NCBI GenBank assembly: GCA_021789605.1
Contig: JAJYJI010000005.1
Coordinates: 21,951 to 85,950 of the forward strand
Reading direction: 5' to 3'
Source: a bacterium
GTDB taxonomy: Bacteria > SZUA-79 > Acidulodesulfobacterales > Acidulodesulfobacteraceae
DNA: 64,000 nt
Shown here: piece by piece, positions 9,821 through 20,463 of the stretch
How the letters are laid out: each line of letters opens with the position of its first letter
How positions within the stretch are numbered: position 1 is the first letter of the stretch
Notes under the pieces: model-generated
Database searches by the model: none
Told to the model about the DNA's origin: nothing
Seen by the model: the letters and a program-made list of their open reading frames with translations, nothing else
Made by a program: the position numbers and the translations under genes

Positions 9821-10759
9821 ATGAACGAAGATTTATCGGTTTATAAATTAATTAAATGGGGCGAGGCTTGCTTTAAAAGCAAAAATATTAAAAATGCTTT
9901 TAACGAATCCGCTTCCATAATGAAATACGCATTAAAAAAATCGTTAGAAGAAATTATTATTTCTTATAACGACAAACCTGCCCCGAATAAAATAAAATTT
10001 TTCAGAAGATTAGTCGGAAGAAGAAGCGGCTTTGAGCCATACGCTTACATCGTCAATAAAAAAGAGTTTTACTCCATAGATTTTTTTGTGAACAGGTCAG
10101 TCCTGATACCGAGGCCCGATACCGAATGTCTTGTGGACGAGGCGCTGAAAGAGGCAAAAAAATTAGAAAGCGGCCTTAAAAGAAAAATCCGCATTCTTGA
10201 TTTAGGGACGGGTTCGGGGGCAATTGCGATTTCTATTGCAAAGAATTCCGATAATGTTATAATTTATGCAGCGGATAACAGCGTCAGAAGCTTGAACGCC
10301 GCGAGAAAAAACATAATTGCAAACGGAGTGGGAGAAAAAGTTATCCCCGTTTATTTTAATATGCTTAAACCTGATGCATCGGCTCAAAAACCCGAATATT
10401 ATTCAAAAAATTTAGATATAGGCGACTTCGATAATTTCGATATAATAGTTTCGAACCCTCCGTATATAGAAACCGCCGAACTAAAGACTCTTGACGCAGG
10501 CGTTAGATTTTATGAACCTTTTAGGGCATTGGACGGCGGCATGGACGGCCTCAGGTTTTATAAAAAAATATTCGCTCAGGCGGCTATCCGCGCTAAAAAG
10601 AGAAAAAGCCTTATTCTTGAAATAGATTATAGGAAAAAAAACGATATATATTCGATGTATAAAGAAAAATTTAAAAAAAAAGATATAAAATTCAAGCGCA
10701 TGACCTTTTTAAACGATATAAATAATAAAGAAAGGGCGGTAAAAATAATATATGGATAA
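9821..10759 (+). CDS. prmC: release factor glutamine methyltransferase
   Basis: NPPY motif, LDLGTGSGAIAIS, adjacent to prfA. Confidence 0.93.
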   Translation: MNEDLSVYKLIKWGEACFKSKNIKNAFNESASIMKYALKKSLEEIIISYNDKPAPNKIKFFRRLVGRRSGFEPYAYIVNKKEFYSIDFFVNRSVLIPRPDTECLVDEALKEAKKLESGLKRKIRILDLGTGSGAIAISIAKNSDNVIIYAADNSVRSLNAARKNIIANGVGEKVIPVYFNMLKPDASAQKPEYYSKNLDIGDFDNFDIIVSNPPYIETAELKTLDAGVRFYEPFRALDGGMDGLRFYKKIFAQAAIRAKKRKSLILEIDYRKKNDIYSMYKEKFKKKDIKFKRMTFLNDINNKERAVKIIYG

Positions 10760-12083
10760 AATGGTCATAGAGGGGGGATTTCCTTTAATCGGGGAGGTTT
10801 CCATAAGCGGCTCTAAAAACGCTTCTTTGCCTATAATAGTTTCTTCGATAATGTTCGACGGCTGCGACAGCGAAATCCACAACGTTCCTGACCTCGAAGA
10901 CATTAAAACTATTAAAAAACTTTTGACAAGCCTTGGAGCGGAGATTAAAGAATCCGATAAACCCGATAAGCTTATCATTAATACTTCCGGCATTAACAAC
11001 TATGAAGCCCCATACGACCTTGTAAAGACCATGAGGGCTTCCGTCCTAGTTCTAGGTCCTCTTCTTGCCAAATATAAACGGGCAAGGGTGTCTTTGCCCG
11101 GAGGGTGCGCCATAGGGGCAAGACCCATAGATTTTCATCTGAATGCGTTTAAGCTTTTAGGCGTTACCGTAGAAGTGGAACACGGCTACGTCGAAGTATA
11201 TGCCGATAAGCTTAAAGGCGCCGAGATAAGTTTCCCCATCCCTTCCGTTACCGGAACGGAAAACGTAATTATGGCGGCGACGCTTGCCGAAGGCACTACC
11301 GTAATAAAAAATGCCGCAAGAGAACCGGAAATAGACGATATGATTCTTGCGCTCAATAACGGAGGCGCGGATATAAAAAGAACCGAACCTTCCGTAATAA
11401 TCGTAAACGGGGTTAAAAAACTTAATAAATTAAACCATAAAGTTCTTCCCGACAGAATAGAAGCGGGAACTTTTATGGTGGCTTCGGCGGTAACCAAAGG
11501 GGATATCGTCCTTAAAGATATAAACGTAAGCCATCTTAGAACCGTTATAGACAAGCTTTCGGAGTCGGGGGCAAAGATTATTATTAATTCCTCTTCGTCT
11601 TTAAGGATTAAAGGCGCTAAAACTATTAAGAGCGTGGATATTTCTACCGCTCCGTATCCGGATTTTCCTACCGACATGCAGGCGCAAATGATGGCCCTGA
11701 TGACGATTTCGAGCGGATTATGCGTTATTACGGAAAATGTTTTCGAGAATAGATTTATGCACGTCGCGGAGCTTATACGTCTTGGAGCCAGTATAAAGGT
11801 AAGAAATAATTTTGCGATAGTAAAAGGCGTAAGGAAACTTTCAGGAGCCGAGGTAATGGCTACGGATTTGAGGGCAAGCGCATCGCTTGTTCTGGCGGGG
11901 CTTGCATCTTCGGACGGCCTCACGACCGTTTCTAGAATATACCACTTAGACCGCGGTTATGAAAAGATGGAAAAAAAATTGTCGAATTTAGGGGCTATTA
12001 TTTCCAGAGTAAAGGCAAGCGAACCTTCCGCGATTCCGGACGAACAGGTATTTAAAGATTTAAATTACGGCAAGGGGGCATAG
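10752..12083 (+). CDS. murA: UDP-N-acetylglucosamine 1-carboxyvinyltransferase
   Basis: GGFPLIGEVSISGSKNASLP; LPGGCAIGARPID with active-site Cys; overlaps prmC by 8 nt. Confidence 0.95.
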   Translation: MDKMVIEGGFPLIGEVSISGSKNASLPIIVSSIMFDGCDSEIHNVPDLEDIKTIKKLLTSLGAEIKESDKPDKLIINTSGINNYEAPYDLVKTMRASVLVLGPLLAKYKRARVSLPGGCAIGARPIDFHLNAFKLLGVTVEVEHGYVEVYADKLKGAEISFPIPSVTGTENVIMAATLAEGTTVIKNAAREPEIDDMILALNNGGADIKRTEPSVIIVNGVKKLNKLNHKVLPDRIEAGTFMVASAVTKGDIVLKDINVSHLRTVIDKLSESGAKIIINSSSSLRIKGAKTIKSVDISTAPYPDFPTDMQAQMMALMTISSGLCVITENVFENRFMHVAELIRLGASIKVRNNFAIVKGVRKLSGAEVMATDLRASASLVLAGLASSDGLTTVSRIYHLDRGYEKMEKKLSNLGAIISRVKASEPSAIPDEQVFKDLNYGKGA

Positions 12084-12149
12084 CCGTTAAGCCGGCATGG
12101 CCGCAAAAAAGACGCGGCCGGCACCCGCTACCCGCAACGATAAAATAAA

Positions 12150-12854
12150 ATGAAAATTAAACGTAATAAAAATAAAAAACTTAAAATAGCGGTGCCTAAA
12201 GGCAGAATCCTTACGGAAGGACTCGACCTTTTAAGAAAATCCGGATATATCAAACATCCAGACTCCGATTACGATTCAAGGAGGCTGATTTTCGAATACG
12301 AAGACGACGACGTCAACCTTCTTATAGTCAAGCCGTGGGACGTTCCCACTTTTGTGGAATACGGGGCGGCGGATGCGGGTATTTCCGGCAAGGACGTCTT
12401 GCTCGAAAAACCTAAAAATGTTTACGAGCCTTTAGATTTGGGAATAGGCAGATGTAAAATCGTAGCGGCGGCCAAGAAAGGCTTATCCGGCGATGCCATG
12501 CATTATTCAAAGGCAAATCTCCGCATTGCTACGAAATACGTCCGCATAGCGCGGGAATTTTTCAATAAGAAGGGCGTTTCCAACGTCCAGATTATAAAGC
12601 TGTACGGCAACGTAGAGCTTGCCCCCGTATCGGGGCTATGCGACCTTATCGTAGACCTAGTTTCGACCGGAGAAACATTAAAGCAGAATAATCTTATTCC
12701 TATCGAAGACGTGGCTCTTGTAACGTCGAGGCTTATCGTTAACAGGGCAAGCCTTAAAATTAATCCCGAAGAGATTTCCTTCCTTATAAATAATTTAAAA
12801 AAAGCGATTCAAAACGAACCGCTGCCGGAAAAAAAAATTCGTAAAAAACTTTAG
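12150..12854 (+). CDS. hisG: ATP phosphoribosyltransferase (short-form length)
   Basis: KIAVPKGRI, LYGNVELAPVSGLCDLIVDLVSTGETL; 234 aa; head of his cluster. Confidence 0.93.
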   Translation: MKIKRNKNKKLKIAVPKGRILTEGLDLLRKSGYIKHPDSDYDSRRLIFEYEDDDVNLLIVKPWDVPTFVEYGAADAGISGKDVLLEKPKNVYEPLDLGIGRCKIVAAAKKGLSGDAMHYSKANLRIATKYVRIAREFFNKKGVSNVQIIKLYGNVELAPVSGLCDLIVDLVSTGETLKQNNLIPIEDVALVTSRLIVNRASLKINPEEISFLINNLKKAIQNEPLPEKKIRKKL

Positions 12855-12868
12855 GGAGCAGATACGAA

Positions 12869-14170
12869 ATGCAGGTCTTCGATTCCAAAAAAGGCGGTTT
12901 TAGCGAATTTTTAAAAAAAAGAAGGCTCGGACAGTTCGATTTCTCCGATAAAATTCAGCATGAGCTTAAAATCATACGCTCCGCCGTTATAGCGAAGGGC
13001 GACGAAGCGTTATCGTTTTATACCGAAAAATTCGATAAAATTAAAATTGACCCGCAGGATTTTTTAATTAAAGAAGAAGATAAGCAAAAAGCCTTAAAAT
13101 TGCTGACTAAAAATGAACGAAAAAGCATAGAAGACACGATAGAAAGAGTTTACGGCTATCATTCCAAGCAGAAGCTCCAAACATGGTTTTCGCGCAGCGA
13201 AGACGGGCTTATAACCGGACAGCTCGTAGCGCCGCTGAAAAGAGCCGGCATATACGTTCCGGGCGGAAAAGCAAGCTATCCGTCTTCCGTTATTATGAAT
13301 GCCGTTCCCGCATCGGCGGCTGGGGTAAATGAGATAATCATGGTTACCCCCCCGTCGGATAAACTGAGCTATTACGTGCTTGCGGCGGCAGTTTTATGCG
13401 GCATAAAAAAAATATTTAAAATAGGGGGCCCTCACGCCATATTTGCTCTTGCTTACGGCACGGAAACCATACCGCGGGCGGATAAGATAGCCGGTCCGGG
13501 CAATATATACGTTGCGACGGCAAAGAAAATGGTTTACGGCGACGTAGATATAGATATGATTGCGGGGCCCAGCGAGATTGCGATAATATGCGATGAATTT
13601 GCCGACCCGGAACTTGCCGCGATAGATATGCTAAGCCAGGCGGAACATGATGAAATGGCGGTTTCGACGCTTATAAGCAATTCGGCGAAACTAATAAAAG
13701 AGGTCGGGCGAGTTTTACCCGCGCTGATTAAAAAAGAAAACAGGAAAGACATAATAAAAAAGTCCATAGATTCTAACGCTTCATTAGTTTTAACGTGCTC
13801 GGTAAACGAATCCATAGAGCTTGCCAACGAGCTTGCGCCGGAACATTTGGAACTTTATGTAAAGGACCCTTTCGAGAAGCTTTTTCTGATAAAAAACGCC
13901 GGAGCCGTGTTTCTTGGCGGCAATACTCCGGAAGCGATAGGAGATTATGTTGCCGGCCCTAGCCATGTCCTGCCGACGGGCGGCACCGCCAGATTTTTTT
14001 CGCCGTTAGATACGCTGTCTTTCCTTAAAAGAACGAGCGTTATTTCTTCGAGTCCGGAATTTTTATCGAAAAGCGCTTCCGACGTCAAATTTTTTTCGGA
14101 AGCGGAAGGGCTTGGAGCCCACGGCAAATCGGTTAGTTTTCGCGTTAGAAATCTAAAAAAAAAGCTATGA
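12869..14170 (+). CDS. hisD: histidinol dehydrogenase
   Basis: YVPGGKASYPSSVIMNAVPA, AGPGNIYVATAKK, SQAEHDE. Confidence 0.95.
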   Translation: MQVFDSKKGGFSEFLKKRRLGQFDFSDKIQHELKIIRSAVIAKGDEALSFYTEKFDKIKIDPQDFLIKEEDKQKALKLLTKNERKSIEDTIERVYGYHSKQKLQTWFSRSEDGLITGQLVAPLKRAGIYVPGGKASYPSSVIMNAVPASAAGVNEIIMVTPPSDKLSYYVLAAAVLCGIKKIFKIGGPHAIFALAYGTETIPRADKIAGPGNIYVATAKKMVYGDVDIDMIAGPSEIAIICDEFADPELAAIDMLSQAEHDEMAVSTLISNSAKLIKEVGRVLPALIKKENRKDIIKKSIDSNASLVLTCSVNESIELANELAPEHLELYVKDPFEKLFLIKNAGAVFLGGNTPEAIGDYVAGPSHVLPTGGTARFFSPLDTLSFLKRTSVISSSPEFLSKSASDVKFFSEAEGLGAHGKSVSFRVRNLKKKL

Positions 14171-14220
14171 TTTAATAGCGCAGGATTTATATATTTACAT
14201 AAATAAAAGGAAGATTATTT

Positions 14221-15300
14221 ATGCCTTCGATAAAAATAGAAAATTTCATTAAAAACAGCGTTATCGGTCTCCAAGCCTACAAAGTAAGCGAACTTGACGC
14301 ACAGGGAACATTAAAGCTAGACGCCAACGAGTCCAATTATACCCTGGGCAAAAATGTTAAGCGAAGATACGCAAATTTTATAAAAGACACTCTTATAAAT
14401 CTCTATCCGGATTCAGGTTCAAAAAATCTTATTAAATCGTTAGAAGCTTTTTATAAAACGCCGGCTAAAAATTTTATGTTCGGCAACGGTTCCGACGAAC
14501 TTATTTCTATTATCCTGCTCAGCCTTAAAAAAGATGTTTCCGTGAATATTCCGTCGCCGTCTTTTTCGATGTACGATATCATCGCAAGATACAACGACTT
14601 AAAGACCAACCGCATACCGCTTGACGGAAAATCTTTCGACCTGCCTAAAAATACCGGCGCAGACAAGAATGCCGGCAGCAGTATATATTTTTTCAGCTAT
14701 CCGAATAATCCCACCGGAAATCATTTCGACCGCGATATTATGAAAAGCCTTCTTAAAAACAAAAACAATATAGTCGTAGTCGATGAGGCTTATATATATT
14801 TTTCTGATGCGGAGTCTTTCATAAAATATATACCGGAATACGACAACCTTATAGTCCTAAGGACATTTTCCAAGATTGGACTTGCCGGACTGCGGTTCGG
14901 GATGCTTTTTGCCGGCGATAAGCTTATAGGAGAGTTTAAAAAAATAAAACTGCCTTTTAATATTAATTCCCTGACGTTAAGTTCTATCGAATTTTTTTTA
15001 AATAATTTTGGCGAATTCGAGAAAAACATAAAAAAGACGGTCGGCCAGAGGGATAAACTGTATTCGGCATTAAATAAATTGGATTTTATCTTTGCCTATC
15101 CTTCCGATGCCAATTTTATTTTAATAAAACTTAAAGATAATAAATTAAAAAACAAATTTAATCGGTTTCTTGAAAGAAATAAAATCATTATTAGAAGTTT
15201 TACCGGAGAAATGGAGTTATTTTATAGAATAACCGTCGGTACGCCCTCTGAAAATAAAAAATTAATAGATTATTTTAAGAATTTTACGGCGAGCCTATAA
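14221..15300 (+). CDS. hisC: histidinol-phosphate aminotransferase
   Basis: LDANES, YPNNPTG, FSKIGLAGLRFG PLP lysine motif. Confidence 0.93.
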   Translation: MPSIKIENFIKNSVIGLQAYKVSELDAQGTLKLDANESNYTLGKNVKRRYANFIKDTLINLYPDSGSKNLIKSLEAFYKTPAKNFMFGNGSDELISIILLSLKKDVSVNIPSPSFSMYDIIARYNDLKTNRIPLDGKSFDLPKNTGADKNAGSSIYFFSYPNNPTGNHFDRDIMKSLLKNKNNIVVVDEAYIYFSDAESFIKYIPEYDNLIVLRTFSKIGLAGLRFGMLFAGDKLIGEFKKIKLPFNINSLTLSSIEFFLNNFGEFEKNIKKTVGQRDKLYSALNKLDFIFAYPSDANFILIKLKDNKLKNKFNRFLERNKIIIRSFTGEMELFYRITVGTPSENKKLIDYFKNFTASL

Positions 15301-15408
15301 TTTATCCCTTAATCCGCATTTCGTTTTCCATTCAAATCTATTCAAATTTTTTTATTAATGTTGTATAATTTTTATATTGCATTCTGCAAATAAACGGAAA
15401 AATCTAAA

Positions 15409-16269
15409 GTGAAAAATAAGAATACCGTGGCGGAGCAATCCCGCCGCAGGGAACGAAAAGGCAATTTTACCAGAAAAACAACCGAAACCGATATAAAACT
15501 CTCGTTAAATCTCGACGGGAAAGGAATATACGATATAAACACGGGCATACCGTTTTTTAATCATATGCTCGAACAGTTTTCAAAGCATTCCCGTTTCGAT
15601 ACGGCTCTTAACGCAAAGGGGGACATAGAGGTCGATTTTCACCACTTGGTCGAAGACGCGGGTATCGTCATAGGCGGCGCCCTAAAAGAATTATCCGGCG
15701 ATAAAAATGGAATCAGAAGGTTCGGTTTTGCGTCTGTTCCCATGGATGAAGCTCTTGTGCAGACGGAAGCGCGGGCGGAGGCATCGGTCGATTTTTGCGG
15801 CAGGTCTTTTTTCGTTTATAATAAAAACGGGGAAGAAAGCTCCGGAAAGCGGGCCAAAGGTTTAATCGCTTCGGCGCCTAAACCTCTGGAGCAAGGCGAA
15901 GACCCGGTAAGTTCCCTGCTGAACGCGTTGAAACGGGACAAAAATATAATAGATTCCGTGCTTAAAAAAAACAAGGGCAACGAGTCTATAACCAGAGAAC
16001 AGCTGTATAAAGAAATTCAGGCCAGAATATATAATAATTACGGAACTGCGGGCGAAATAATGGCAGAAAAGTTTTTTTACGATTACGTGAGTATATTTTT
16101 TGATGCGTTAAGTAAAAATGCCTTGATGACTCTGCATATAAACGTAATGTACGGCTCAAACATGCACCATATCGTCGAGGCGATATTCAAATCGGCCGGC
16201 AGAGCCATAGCCGATGCCCTTAAGATTGACGGCAATTACGGGGTGCCGTCCACAAAAGGCAGTATTTAA
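15409..16269 (+). CDS. hisB: imidazoleglycerol-phosphate dehydratase with internal insertion
   Basis: GIPFFNHMLEQFSKHSRFD, DFHHLVEDAGI, GSNMHHIVEAIFK; ~80 aa insertion before the last third. Confidence 0.92.
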   Translation: MKNKNTVAEQSRRRERKGNFTRKTTETDIKLSLNLDGKGIYDINTGIPFFNHMLEQFSKHSRFDTALNAKGDIEVDFHHLVEDAGIVIGGALKELSGDKNGIRRFGFASVPMDEALVQTEARAEASVDFCGRSFFVYNKNGEESSGKRAKGLIASAPKPLEQGEDPVSSLLNALKRDKNIIDSVLKKNKGNESITREQLYKEIQARIYNNYGTAGEIMAEKFFYDYVSIFFDALSKNALMTLHINVMYGSNMHHIVEAIFKSAGRAIADALKIDGNYGVPSTKGSI

Positions 16270-16318
16270 AAAATATAAAATCTATTCTATTATTTTTGTT
16301 TATGAGGATTGCGGCAGC

Positions 16319-17350
16319 ATGAAGAAAATATTTTTTATTTTGCTCTTATTTGCGCTATTTTATGGTAACGCCGTATCCGAAAGCGTTTACGCGTACGGCA
16401 GCGATGCGGCGAAAATTACCGGCGTTTATATAGACGGCGCCGGCGGAACCGTAAGCGTCGATACAATAGGCCGGCCTTTTTATAAAGGATTTTTATTTAA
16501 AAGCGGGAATAAAAATTTTTTTATTTTGTCTTTCAGGCATTCGATTTTATACGGCCGCGGAAAAAAAATAGAGAAGCCTTTTGAGGGAATATTTTCGGTT
16601 TCGTATTCTCAATTTAGCACCGCCCCTAAATATTCAGTCCATATAGTTATAAGGCAAACTTTACCGGCGAGACCGCCGGTAAAAACCGTAGCCCTCGGCA
16701 ACAACCGCTATAAAGTCGTTATTTACGTTTCGAAGAAGCCTGAGCTTAAGCGGGGAAAAGCCGCGTTAGGCAAAATTAAGCCGTTTGCCGTTAAAGGGGT
16801 AAAAAGCGCGAATTTTAACGTTTTTATAGATGCCGGCCACGGCGGCGGCGACCCCGGGGGAATAGGCCCTATGGGACTGCCGGAGAGTTTCGTCAACCTT
16901 AGCGTAGCGCTAAAACTGAAAAAATTTTTGGAAGCCAAGGGCATAAAAGCGGAAATAGACAGGGCTTCCAATATAAGCGTAAGCTTGCAGCAGAGGGCGG
17001 AGCAGGCAAACGGGAGCGGAGCAAATTTATTTATAGGCTTATACTGCAATTCGGTCGTCGTTCCTTATCTTTACGGAACTACGGTTTATTACTTCCACGG
17101 AAATTCATATAAGTTCGCGAGTTATCTGGAACGCCGCGTTTCTTCCCGTTTAAATCTGAAATACGACGGCGTCGTAAGAGACGACCTTTACGTATTGAGG
17201 TTTACGAAGATGCCCGCAGTGGTAATAGAATACGGTTTTATTTCAAATCCTCACGAGGAGCATCTTCTTGGTTCTTCGACGTTCAGGCGGCTGATTGCAA
17301 ACGAGATAGCAAATGCGGTTTACAAATATTTTATTATAGAAAAGCGGTAA
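16319..17350 (+). CDS. N-acetylmuramoyl-L-alanine amidase (Amidase_3/AmiC type)
   Basis: signal peptide MKKIFFILLLFALFYGNAVSESVYA; FIDAGHGGGDPGGIGP; VVIEYGFISN. Start chosen at 16319 rather than ORF start 16214, which lies inside hisB. Confidence 0.88.
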   Translation: MKKIFFILLLFALFYGNAVSESVYAYGSDAAKITGVYIDGAGGTVSVDTIGRPFYKGFLFKSGNKNFFILSFRHSILYGRGKKIEKPFEGIFSVSYSQFSTAPKYSVHIVIRQTLPARPPVKTVALGNNRYKVVIYVSKKPELKRGKAALGKIKPFAVKGVKSANFNVFIDAGHGGGDPGGIGPMGLPESFVNLSVALKLKKFLEAKGIKAEIDRASNISVSLQQRAEQANGSGANLFIGLYCNSVVVPYLYGTTVYYFHGNSYKFASYLERRVSSRLNLKYDGVVRDDLYVLRFTKMPAVVIEYGFISNPHEEHLLGSSTFRRLIANEIANAVYKYFIIEKR

Positions 17351-17358
17351 ATATATTT

Positions 17359-17994
17359 ATGAATCTTAATAATTTCGATAAACCGGAAAAAAAAATAGCG
17401 ATAATCGATTACGGCATGGGAAACCTGAAAAACGTGCGCAACGCTTTTACTTATTTGGGATTCGACGCAAAAATCACCGGCGATTATAAAGATATCGAAC
17501 GCTCCTCCCATCTCATACTTCCGGGAGTGGGCGGATTTAAAGACGCCATGCTTACCCTTAAGCAAAAAGGCTTAGCCGAACCAGTTAAAGAAGCTGTCGA
17601 AGCAGGAAAGAATTTTTTGGGCATATGCCTTGGAATGCAGCTTTTGTTTGAATCTTCCGAGGAGTTCGGATACAGCGAAGGCCTCGGTATACTGAAAGGA
17701 AAAGTAATAAAATTCGACGAAAAAAAAGTCCCCCTGATACCTCATATAGGATGGAACGATATATGTATAGAGGGTCAGGCAAAAGAGTTTGACGGAATAA
17801 AAAATAATTCTTTTTTTTATTTCCTCCACTCATATTATTGCGTGCCGGAGGAGGATATCACCGCCGCCTTCTGCGATTATTACGTCAGATTCAGCGCCTG
17901 CGTAAAAAAGGGCAACATTTTTGCGTGCCAGTTTCATCCGGAGAAAAGCCATACGGAAGGGCTGGCGCTGTTGGAAAATTTTATCGGGAGTTAA
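17359..17994 (+). CDS. hisH: imidazole glycerol phosphate synthase glutaminase subunit
   Basis: IDYGMGNLKNV, GICLGMQLLFE, FHPEKSH. Confidence 0.95.
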   Translation: MNLNNFDKPEKKIAIIDYGMGNLKNVRNAFTYLGFDAKITGDYKDIERSSHLILPGVGGFKDAMLTLKQKGLAEPVKEAVEAGKNFLGICLGMQLLFESSEEFGYSEGLGILKGKVIKFDEKKVPLIPHIGWNDICIEGQAKEFDGIKNNSFFYFLHSYYCVPEEDITAAFCDYYVRFSACVKKGNIFACQFHPEKSHTEGLALLENFIGS

Positions 17995-18039
17995 ATAAAT
18001 TTAATCGATTTACGATAAATAAATAATATTTAAGGGATT

Positions 18040-18762
18040 ATGATTATAATACCGGCGGTCGATATACTCGGTTCAAAATGCGTAAGGCTTTCCATGGGAG
18101 ATTATGACGCGAAGAAGGAGTATGAGCTTTCGCCGATAGAAGCCGCGCTTAAATGGCAAGAGCAGGGAGCGAAAAGGCTTCATCTCGTCGATTTGGACGG
18201 GGCGAAATCCGGATGCCCCCATAATTTCGAGATTATTAGCAAAATTATAAATGCCCTTAAAATTCCGGCCGAGGCCGGGGGCGGCATCAGGGACGACGAA
18301 ACGATAGAAAACTATTTCGGCGCAGGTGCATCATACGTCGTTTTAGGCTCGGTATTATTTAAAGATAGAAATTCCGTAAAGTCGTCATTATTAAAATACA
18401 GGGGTAAAATAATAGCCGGAATCGATTTATATGAAGGAAAGATTGCCGTTTCCGGCTGGAGGGAATTCGTAGAAACGCCGTTTGCCGATGCGGTCGAAAA
18501 ATTAAGGGACGATTACGGGATAGAAACTTTTATATTTACCGATATAAAAAAAGACGGAATGCTTTCAGGGGTCAATCTGGAAATGATATCCAACCTTGAA
18601 AAATTTAACGTAAGCCTTATTGCGTCTGGCGGAGTTTCTGCCTTTGAAGACATTATTAAACTTAGAGAATTAAATCTTTCATGCCTCAAAGGCGTAATTA
18701 TAGGCAAAGCCCTTTACGACGGAAGAATAGACCTGAAAACGGCTAACGCTCTGGCGGATTAA
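18040..18762 (+). CDS. hisA: phosphoribosylformimino-AICAR ribotide isomerase
   Basis: IIPAVDILGSKCVRL, AGGGIRDDETI. Confidence 0.95.
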   Translation: MIIIPAVDILGSKCVRLSMGDYDAKKEYELSPIEAALKWQEQGAKRLHLVDLDGAKSGCPHNFEIISKIINALKIPAEAGGGIRDDETIENYFGAGASYVVLGSVLFKDRNSVKSSLLKYRGKIIAGIDLYEGKIAVSGWREFVETPFADAVEKLRDDYGIETFIFTDIKKDGMLSGVNLEMISNLEKFNVSLIASGGVSAFEDIIKLRELNLSCLKGVIIGKALYDGRIDLKTANALAD

Positions 18763-18809
18763 ATTTAAATTAAAAGTAACGATGCACAATATAATCCAAT
18801 AAATTTTTT

Positions 18810-19565
18810 ATGCTCGCTAAAAGAATAATACCCTGTTTGGATATTAAAAACAACGAAGTCGTAAAAGGAATAAATTTCGAAAGCCTGCGCAGCGCCGGCG
18901 ACCCCGTCGAACTTGCAAAAAGATACGACGGCGAGCTTGCCGACGAGCTTATGTTTTTGGATATTACTGCATCTCACGAGGAAAGGAAAACCATTCTCGA
19001 ACTCGTAAGAAAGATTTCGGAAAATATCTTTATCCCTTTCAGCGTGGGCGGCGGGGTCTCAGATATAGAAGACATAAGAAATCTGCTGAACAACGGGGCG
19101 GATAAAGTTTCAATCAACACCTCCGCCGTTCTCAACCCCAGGCTTATAGACCTTGCAGCGAAAAAATTCGGTTCTTCCACGATAGTAATAGCGATAGACG
19201 CAAAAAAAGCGGGAGGCGGATACTCCGTTTTTACCCATGGCGGAAGGAAAGATTCGGGAATAGACGCGGTGGATTGGGCAAAAGAAGCGTATAACCGCGG
19301 CGCCGGAGAGATACTGCTGACGAGCATGGACAGGGACGGAACCAAAAACGGATACGAGATAGACCTTACCTCGTCCGTAGTGAACAGCGTAAAAATTCCG
19401 GTGATAGCTTCGGGAGGCGCAAGGGACGCGGCGGACATGGAAGAAGTATTTGTAAAGGCGGACGCAAGCGCCGCTCTTGCCGCATCGATATTTCATTACG
19501 AGGAAACGGGCATCATAAATATAAAAAAGTATTTAAAATCGAAAGGTATAAACGTAAGATTGTAA
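18810..19565 (+). CDS. hisF: imidazole glycerol phosphate synthase cyclase subunit
   Basis: [34 protein letters not shown]. Confidence 0.95.
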   Translation: MLAKRIIPCLDIKNNEVVKGINFESLRSAGDPVELAKRYDGELADELMFLDITASHEERKTILELVRKISENIFIPFSVGGGVSDIEDIRNLLNNGADKVSINTSAVLNPRLIDLAAKKFGSSTIVIAIDAKKAGGGYSVFTHGGRKDSGIDAVDWAKEAYNRGAGEILLTSMDRDGTKNGYEIDLTSSVVNSVKIPVIASGGARDAADMEEVFVKADASAALAASIFHYEETGIINIKKYLKSKGINVRL

Positions 19566-19581
19566 AAAGGTCGAAATTTTT

Positions 19582-20370
19582 TTGAAATTTTGCGAAATTA
19601 TGGATAAAAAAGAAGAAAATTTAAGCGATATCACAGTTAACGTTTTTGACGAAGAAACCCTTGCGTCGTTTTTAAAAAAAATCGATTTTTCAAAACTTAA
19701 CGGATTGATTCCGGCGGTAGCTCAGGATTATTATTCCAAAGAAATTTTAATGCTTGCTTTTATGAACGAAGAAGCGCTTAGGAAAACTGTGGAAACCGGT
19801 TACGCGCATTATTTTTCCCGCTCGAGGAATAAACTGTGGAAAAAAGGGGAATCGTCCGGCAATATACAGGAAGTGGAGGAAGTTTTTTTTGATTGCGATA
19901 GCGACAGCATCCTGCTTAAGGTTATACAGAAAGGTCCGGCATGCCATACCGGACGCAAGACCTGTTTTTATTCAAAGCTGAACAGCCGTTTATCCGGCGG
20001 CCGTAAAAATATTTATAAACGGGAAGCCGCATCTCAAGATACGGGCAGGGATAAAGACGTTTTTTATTCGCTTAAATTATTATACGACCTCATCGCAGGC
20101 AGAAAGGATGCCGGCCACGAAAAATCCTATACGGCAAAACTTCTGGAATCCGGACCCGAAAAAATCGGGAAAAAGCTTCAGGAAGAATCTCTAGAGGTTA
20201 TTTTATCCGTTATAAGCGGCGATAAGGAAAAGATAATTTACGAATCCGCTGATTTAATGTTTTTTTATATAGTCATGCTGGTTTATTCCGGAATAGATTT
20301 TTTTTCTATAATAAATGAATTGAAAAAGCGGGAAGGTATTTCGGGATTGGACGAAAAAAAATCGAGGTAA
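19582..20370 (+). CDS. hisIE: bifunctional phosphoribosyl-AMP cyclohydrolase / phosphoribosyl-ATP pyrophosphatase
   Basis: [47 protein letters not shown]-terminal His[10 protein letters not shown]. Confidence 0.93.
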   Translation: MKFCEIMDKKEENLSDITVNVFDEETLASFLKKIDFSKLNGLIPAVAQDYYSKEILMLAFMNEEALRKTVETGYAHYFSRSRNKLWKKGESSGNIQEVEEVFFDCDSDSILLKVIQKGPACHTGRKTCFYSKLNSRLSGGRKNIYKREAASQDTGRDKDVFYSLKLLYDLIAGRKDAGHEKSYTAKLLESGPEKIGKKLQEESLEVILSVISGDKEKIIYESADLMFFYIVMLVYSGIDFFSIINELKKREGISGLDEKKSR

Positions 20371-20463
20371 AATTTATGGGTTGACAAAGCAATACAAAAT
20401 ATATGATACTATAATATAATATGCAACATAAAATATTAAATTGCAAAGGAGGCGAAAAGAAGT

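Noticed and set aside
11186-11923. 245-aa minus-strand ORF
   Set aside because: Fully antisense to murA; Ser/Ile-rich composition typical of a shadow frame.
18974-19438. 154-aa and 128-aa minus-strand ORFs in hisF
   Set aside because: Antisense to an unambiguous hisF; no motifs.
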